Source: Oreohelix idahoensis (lineage: Eukaryota; Mollusca; Gastropoda; Stylommatophora; Oreohelicidae). From it: 64,000 bases of DNA. This document shows, in pieces, positions 58,541 through 64,000 of the stretch. The translations under genes and the position numbers were made by a program. Under the pieces are notes generated by a model. The model did no database searches. It was not told the DNA's origin and saw only the letters and a program-made list of their open reading frames with translations. Where the stretch lies: contig JAMPIV010015259.1 of NCBI GenBank assembly GCA_024509875.1, positions 1 through 64,000 on the forward strand, given 5' to 3'. Numbering within the stretch: position 1 is the stretch's first letter; each line of letters opens with the position of its first letter.

Positions 58541-58541
58541 A

Positions 58542-58795
<254 letters not shown>

Positions 58796-59258
58796 ACAAA
58801 TTGTCTGTTAATTTGTATTTTCAACTCGCCCCATTGCTTTTCCAATAGTATTATTATTCTTTTCCCGTCCGTCTTATTATTTTCTCAGGTTTTCTGATTG
58901 TTAAATATTTTTCATTTCTTGTCATGGTTCTGATAATTGCAGGAACAACACCACCATCCTTTTCTTTCCGGGTTGGTGGTAACTTCTACCCGCATTTTGC
59001 TTGATCTTCTTTGTTTCATTCTTAGCGGGGGATAGTGCCGGAAGACGGTCAGTAAATTGATGTAACATTAGGTAAACACACGGCGGTAATCGGCTTTGTT
59101 TCGTCCAGGCCTGCATTATAAAGGCATAGCGGGACTTGTAAGTGGTCTGTGATGAGGTGATTTTACGTAAGTAACATCTGTTGTTTGCTTTATCGGAGCG
59201 AACCTTCTTGATGTTTGTTCACGGGCGAGCAATAACTGGGCCTTTGAACTCCGATTTC

Positions 59259-59260
<2 letters not shown>

Positions 59261-59296
<36 letters not shown>
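59261..59296. repeat. (GA)n microsatellite
   Basis: About 18 GA units. 58800-60050 otherwise shows no gene; the part from about 59540 may be the 5' leader of the LINE that follows. Confidence 0.95.
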
Positions 59297-60054
59297 ACTC
59301 GTTCACTTGGCGATTGGTAGCGGCTTCTGTGGTAACGGTTGTCAGATGTTAAGATAATGTTATGCTGTTTCAGGAAAACCCTTACGATTGTTTTCGATTT
59401 TAATTTAGGTAGTAGTCCTGTTATTACGTCAAATTGGGGGTAGTTGCATCTTGTTGGAGAAAATTCTAGATCTATTACGTATCGCGTCTGTCTTCTCGTG
59501 CACGTGTTCCTAAGTTGCATCAGAGAGTTGTTACTATAAAATAGGCCTTGGTTAGTCGTCTCTCAGTCCTCCTCTCGTACTCGTCTTTACGTTTCACAGC
59601 GGACGTCCGCGCGATCAGACGTGCCACACTCCAGTGAAGGTTTTAGGCAAATTCCAGATAAGTTTTTTGTTCTTGTTCATTCATTAAAGTATTAGTTGTG
59701 TACAAGTAGTATTCGTTAAATTTTAGTTATCTGGTTAAGTAGTAACTAGGAGTGGTAATATAAATTCGAAATATTAGGGAAAATTCAATAGATTCGTGCG
59801 CTACGTGGTGTTTTCTTTGTTGAAGGTACAGCAGCCATGTTGTTTCCCGTACATTCTCGTAATCGTAGATTACCAGCAGTGTTATACTATTGATTGGCCT
59901 AATTTATATTATTAGTTAAAATATATAAAACTAGTGAGACTAGAGATAAACATTAATTTCAATAAAGATCAGTCATATAAGTAAAATAATAGTAGCAAAA
60001 TAAAAGACAGGTTACTAACAGTCATAGGAAAATGAATCAATAAATATAATCACA

Positions 60055-61409
60055 ATGCCACCAAAGACCAGGTCGCAGTCCGGGGAGGGAAAAGCGTGGG
60101 TCAGGCCAGCTGAAAAGGGTAGAACACCAAACCCGACAGAAAAGAACAGGATCACAAGCCCTATAGTCAGAAACACAGAAATTAAGGACAAAATAGAGAC
60201 AATAAAGGAAAATCTGAAAGGAGGATCAGAAATTAAAACTGCAGTGAGCAGAAACAACAAAAACGAAGACGCAGGAACCCGGACAGTAAACAAACAGACA
60301 GGACACAGGAAAGAAGACAACCATGAGACCACAAGCAAAAAAAGTCAGGAAACCAGAGGAGGAGAAAACAAAGAAACCAAAAACAGAATCAAAATAACTC
60401 AGATAGCTGGAACAGAAGCCACACTGAGATCTCTCCCGGATGACAAAATCCTGTTCATTCTGGAAGCAATAATAGGAAAAAAATATATTGACAAAGTGCA
60501 AAAACATAAAAATGGAGTAACAATCGCTGTAAACAACACAGAAAAAGGCAAGGCACCACTACATGAATTAAAGAGTAACCCAAAAGAAGCACAACTCGCA
60601 CATGGGATAAAGGTACAGATCGAGTTATCAAGGAGATTCGAAGATTCGTCATCAAAGGGGTCGACTCAAACCTAACAGAAGAGGAGATCTGCACTAACAT
60701 AACGAAAGAAAACCCACAAACAAAGATAGAAAAAGTAGAAAGAATAAAAACAAAAGAGCAAAAGAATACTACAGTCGTAGTGCTAAGTATAAAGGGCCCA
60801 GAAATACCCAAGCAGGTCAAACTCCACCAGAGAGCCAAAATGACAGAGATATACATACTTACCATTATACAATGCACAAACTGTCAAGGCTTTAGCCATA
60901 CGCAACATGTGTGTAAAAGAGCAACTAGGTGTAGTTTCTGTGCGGGAGCACACAGACATGCGGACTGTACAATGGCTAAGGAGGACAAAGATTTAAAACG
61001 AAAAAACAAAAACAGAAAATGTGCAAACTGCCAGGGTAGTCATAGTGCCAGGTATCAAGGGTGCCCAATCTATCAAGAGACAAAACACATATTAAAAGAA
61101 TCACTAGAAACAAACAAACCATTCTGGCAAATAAAAGAAAGACAGAAAACAAACAATCATCTTCAAAACCTCCAAAAAATTATCATTAAGAAACAAATAA
61201 GACAAATAACCAGTGAAGTGAAAGACATAAAGGAAAAAATTCAGAAAGAAGATAAAATTAAAACACTCATAAACAGTAAAGAAGATGACAACACAGAAGA
61301 GACAGAACATAACCTCATCCAAACCAGACAGGTACTAGAAAAAATAAAAACAGCACAAAAGGAAATAGAGAGAGACCTCAAAAAAAATAGCAGAGATAAA
61401 AGAAGCTAA
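60055..61409 (+). pseudogene. LINE ORF1 (RNA-binding, CCHC knuckles), frameshifted
   Basis: ATG at 60055 gives MPPKTRSQSGEGKAWVRPAE, a basic N-terminus, then a conserved-looking block (SLPDDKILFILEAIIGKKY). A frameshift near 60650 moves the rest into another frame: VVVLSIKGPEIPKQVKL, then three zinc knuckles, CTNCQGFSHTQHVC, CSFCAGAHRHADC and CANCQGSHSARYQGC. A Lys/Glu-rich coiled-coil-like tail follows to 61409. This is the ORF1 layout of Jockey/I-type LINEs, in which ORF1 coats the RNA. Confidence 0.85.
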
Positions 61410-61719
61410 TGAAGAAATCCTAAAAAAAAATAGAGAGAGAAAGAGCTATTTATTGACAGACGAAAAAAAGACAAGAGAATAAAAATGATAAAAAAACCAG
61501 GACAACAAAGAAAATAAGGAAGAAAAAAATTAAGGAAACATTGGAACTACTCCCTACCCATAACATACCTCGTAGAAAGAGGTTTCGAGTAAAATGGTTA
61601 CTTGGAATGAATGAGTTTGTGGATAGAACATGATAGATTGTGAAGCACAACAAAAAAAAAAGTAGATTCCTTATCAAAGAACCTATAATAAAAACTATAA
61701 CATAACTAAGCTAACCATA

Positions 61720-64000
61720 CTAAATGGGGGACCAAAGACCTAGAGCTATCAAAGTAGTTCAGTGGAACTGTAGGGGTGCCAGGAAGAACCTGATGTCTCT
61801 TATGGGACAGTATAAGGAGGCAAAACCCATCTTTGCAATACAAGAAACCCTCCTGAACCCCAAACAGAAACTGAACTACTAATGGGTAATATAACACTTA
61901 GAAATGATAAGAACCGAGTGAAGAGGAGGGGGCGTGGCCTTCTTAATACATGACGACTACAAAATAGTAAACTGGGCACAATTCAACACCGAAAATATTG
62001 AAGGAGATAAGTATAACATTAGAACAGTGAGCCAGATAACTTAAAAATAATAAACATCTATAGCCCCAAGGGGTAAATATAACCGAATAGGTACATTGCC
62101 ACTATTAACAACACACAAAAAGACCAAAGAACATTATTAGTAGGTGACTTTAATGCACACCATGAGGCATGGGGTAACAACAGTAATGATCCAGCAGGAA
62201 AAAGACTGTGGGACTACACTGAAAGTGCTGAGCTAATCATACTAAATGATGGCTCAGTGACAAGGGAGGAGATACAGTAATAGAAATAAGTATTATAACA
62301 CCAAACCTAGCATCTGCTAAATGGGAAGTAATGAATGACTCCAGCTCAGACCACCTACCCATAGAAATAAACCTAAACCTAAACGACAAATACTGAACTA
62401 GTTCAAGAAACTCCAAACCTACATTCAACCTAAAAAAAGCAAACTGGAAGTCCTTCCAATTGGAACTAAGTAAAGTAAGCATAGAACAAATTGAATCTAA
62501 CAGTATAGATATATTTGCAGAAAAACTAACAAATGAGATTTTAAAAATAGCAATAAAATATATACCAAACAGGAATTTGCCTGATCACTTAAAACCAACA
62601 CAAAAAGGTAAAGATAGGAAAAGAAACAAAGATAAAAATCCAGTACCCATAGGTGGACAGGGACAGGATGCTCAGAACAACTGAAATTGAGGGAGAGGGC
62701 CCTGACAAAGTATAGAAAAGCCAAAGCTGAAGAGAAAATACATAAACTATAAAAAATAAGAAAATGAAACAAATAAAATAATATTCAGAGCGTAAAGAAA
62801 AGAGTTGCGGAGAACATTTTTGTCAAACAATAATCCATAGGTTACACGTAACTACAGTGTGGAGAAGACTAAAAGCAAGTAAAGGAGGAAACAACAAGAA
62901 ATTTAAAATCCCAACAATTAAAAATACCCAGATGGAGCTCAAACAGATAGAGAAAAAGCCCAACATACTAGCTAAATACTTCTATCAGGTTAGTTCAAGA
63001 AGACAGTCTAGATAAGGCAGAAATAAATAGGCGAAAAACACTAAACTAAAAAAATTAAAAGAAAGAAAATATGGACACCACACAGGGATGCTAATTATTT
63101 AAATGCAGATATTACAGTAGAATGAAATAGAAAGAGCTTTAGCAGGAAAAAACCAATACCACCTCTGGGAAATACATTCTGAGCTATGAAATCCTCAAAA
63201 AGGTACCAAATACAACTCTCAGGGTGATTGCATCCCTCTACAACAAAATCTGGCACACGGGAAAAATACCATGTTCATGGAAGACAGCAGTAGTCATCCC
63301 CATACTAAAGCCAGATAAGGAAACACATGATGTCAGCTCATACAGGCCAATATCGTTAACATCGCATCTAGGGAAAATTCTAGAAACAATAGTCAACAGC
63401 AAACTAAAATTTCACCTAGAAAAGCATAATTTGTACAGTCCAACCCAGGCAGGCTTTAGAAGCCTTACATTAGTACAATAGAGCAACTGTTGATGCTGAA
63501 ATATGATGTTAAATAAGGATACAAAAGGAATGAAAAGACAGTAGCAATATTGCTTGATGTAGCAAGAGCATATGATGAGTGTTGGAGGGAGGGTAAACTA
63601 CATAAAATCAGGAAATTAGGTATAGTAGGCAGAACTTACAATTATTTAGAAAACTTCCTACAGGATAGATACTTCACGGTACAAATAAACAATGATAGAT
63701 CTGAGGTGTATGAACAACAAAATGGAATCCCCCAGGGATCAGTAATATCACCATCTATTTTTACGATTATGGTCAACGACCTAGGCGACGAGTTTAAAGA
63801 CTTAAAAAAACAACCTATCTCAGTTTGCAGATGACGCAGCAATATGGAGAACGGGGAGAAATCTCCCATTCCTGTATAAAACAGTACAAAAGCAAATAGA
63901 TAAAGTATCTGACTGGATGAACAAGTGGGGATTTAATCTAAACGTAAAAAAACCCATAGGAATGATCTTTAGTAGAGGGCGTGTAATTAAAAACAATATA
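61720..64000 (+). pseudogene. LINE ORF2 (endonuclease + RT), broken, runs off the window
   Basis: Endonuclease near 61730: AIKVVQWNCRGARKNL, IFAIQETLL, then LLVGDFNAHHEAWGN and SSSDHLPIEI, in several frames. RT from 63224: MIASLYNKIWHTGKIPCSWK, VVIPILKPDK, SSYRPISLTSHLGKILE, TQAGFR, LLDVARAYDE, NGIPQGSVISPSIFTIMVND, then FADDAAIWRTGR after a shift near 63820. Multiple stops. The motif style (WNCRGARKN, IPQGSxxSPxLF) fits the Jockey/I group. The 3' end lies beyond 64000. Confidence 0.85.

Overview
This is a transposon-dense stretch of an animal genome. There are no bacterial gene clusters. The only host gene I can support is a spliced minus-strand gene with consensus GT/AG introns that spans about 40 kb. 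The mobile-element mix (RTE-type, CR1/L2-type and Jockey/I-type LINEs, several tRNA-derived SINEs, Tc1 and mariner elements, hAT-like MITEs) suggests an invertebrate. A lophotrochozoan, probably a mollusc, is my best guess, but nothing here proves it.

Host gene. Eight coding exons on the minus strand (54405 down to 13802) join in frame with matching intron phases (1,2,1,0,0,1,1,2). They encode about 567 residues of an SLC43-family major facilitator transporter: TM1 to about TM10, with a large hydrophilic loop of roughly 200 residues inside exon 6. The exon or exons for the last membrane segments were not found between 13802 and position 1; they may lie left of the window or may have been missed. 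Every other structure between 13.8 and 54.2 kb lies in its introns.

Mobile elements, left to right. 1-4375: Ty3/gypsy-lineage LTR retrotransposon whose pol order is protease-integrase-RT-RNase H (Gmr1-like). 7007-9863: CR1/L2-like LINE, minus. 10.17-10.44: SINE. 10.65-10.80: foldback element with telomere-like sequence in its loop. 10.85-13.08: LINE 3' fragments, including a 5'-inverted (twin-priming-like) copy. 14.8-16.5: LINE nested in a LINE. 17.4-18.4: Tc1 pseudogene. 19.49-22.17: LINE with one in-frame stop. 22.25-23.1: mariner. 29.2-32.36: RTE/BovB-like LINE split by a SINE. 36.6-37.4: hAT-like MITE with a perfect 8-bp target duplication, carrying a SINE. 40.85-43.04: candidate DNA transposon with a 563-codon ORF broken by one stop. 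45.15-46.9: inverted pair of a ~467-bp element whose two copies begin at different points of the same unit. 47.2-51.5: hAT-like MITEs with internal 30-bp minisatellites, one interrupted by a 1,548-bp insertion. 55.7-56.9: LINE fragment and SINE. 60.05-64.0: Jockey/I-type LINE with ORF1 and ORF2, running off the window.

Simple repeats are abundant: (TA)n, (GA)n, (GAT)n and 23- to 75-bp minisatellites. Many long open frames over them, on both strands, are repeat artefacts and not genes. The observations most worth checking are the circularly permuted 467-bp element, the candidate transposon at 40.85-43.04 kb, the pol order of the LTR element, and the layered insertions whose target duplications date them relative to one another.
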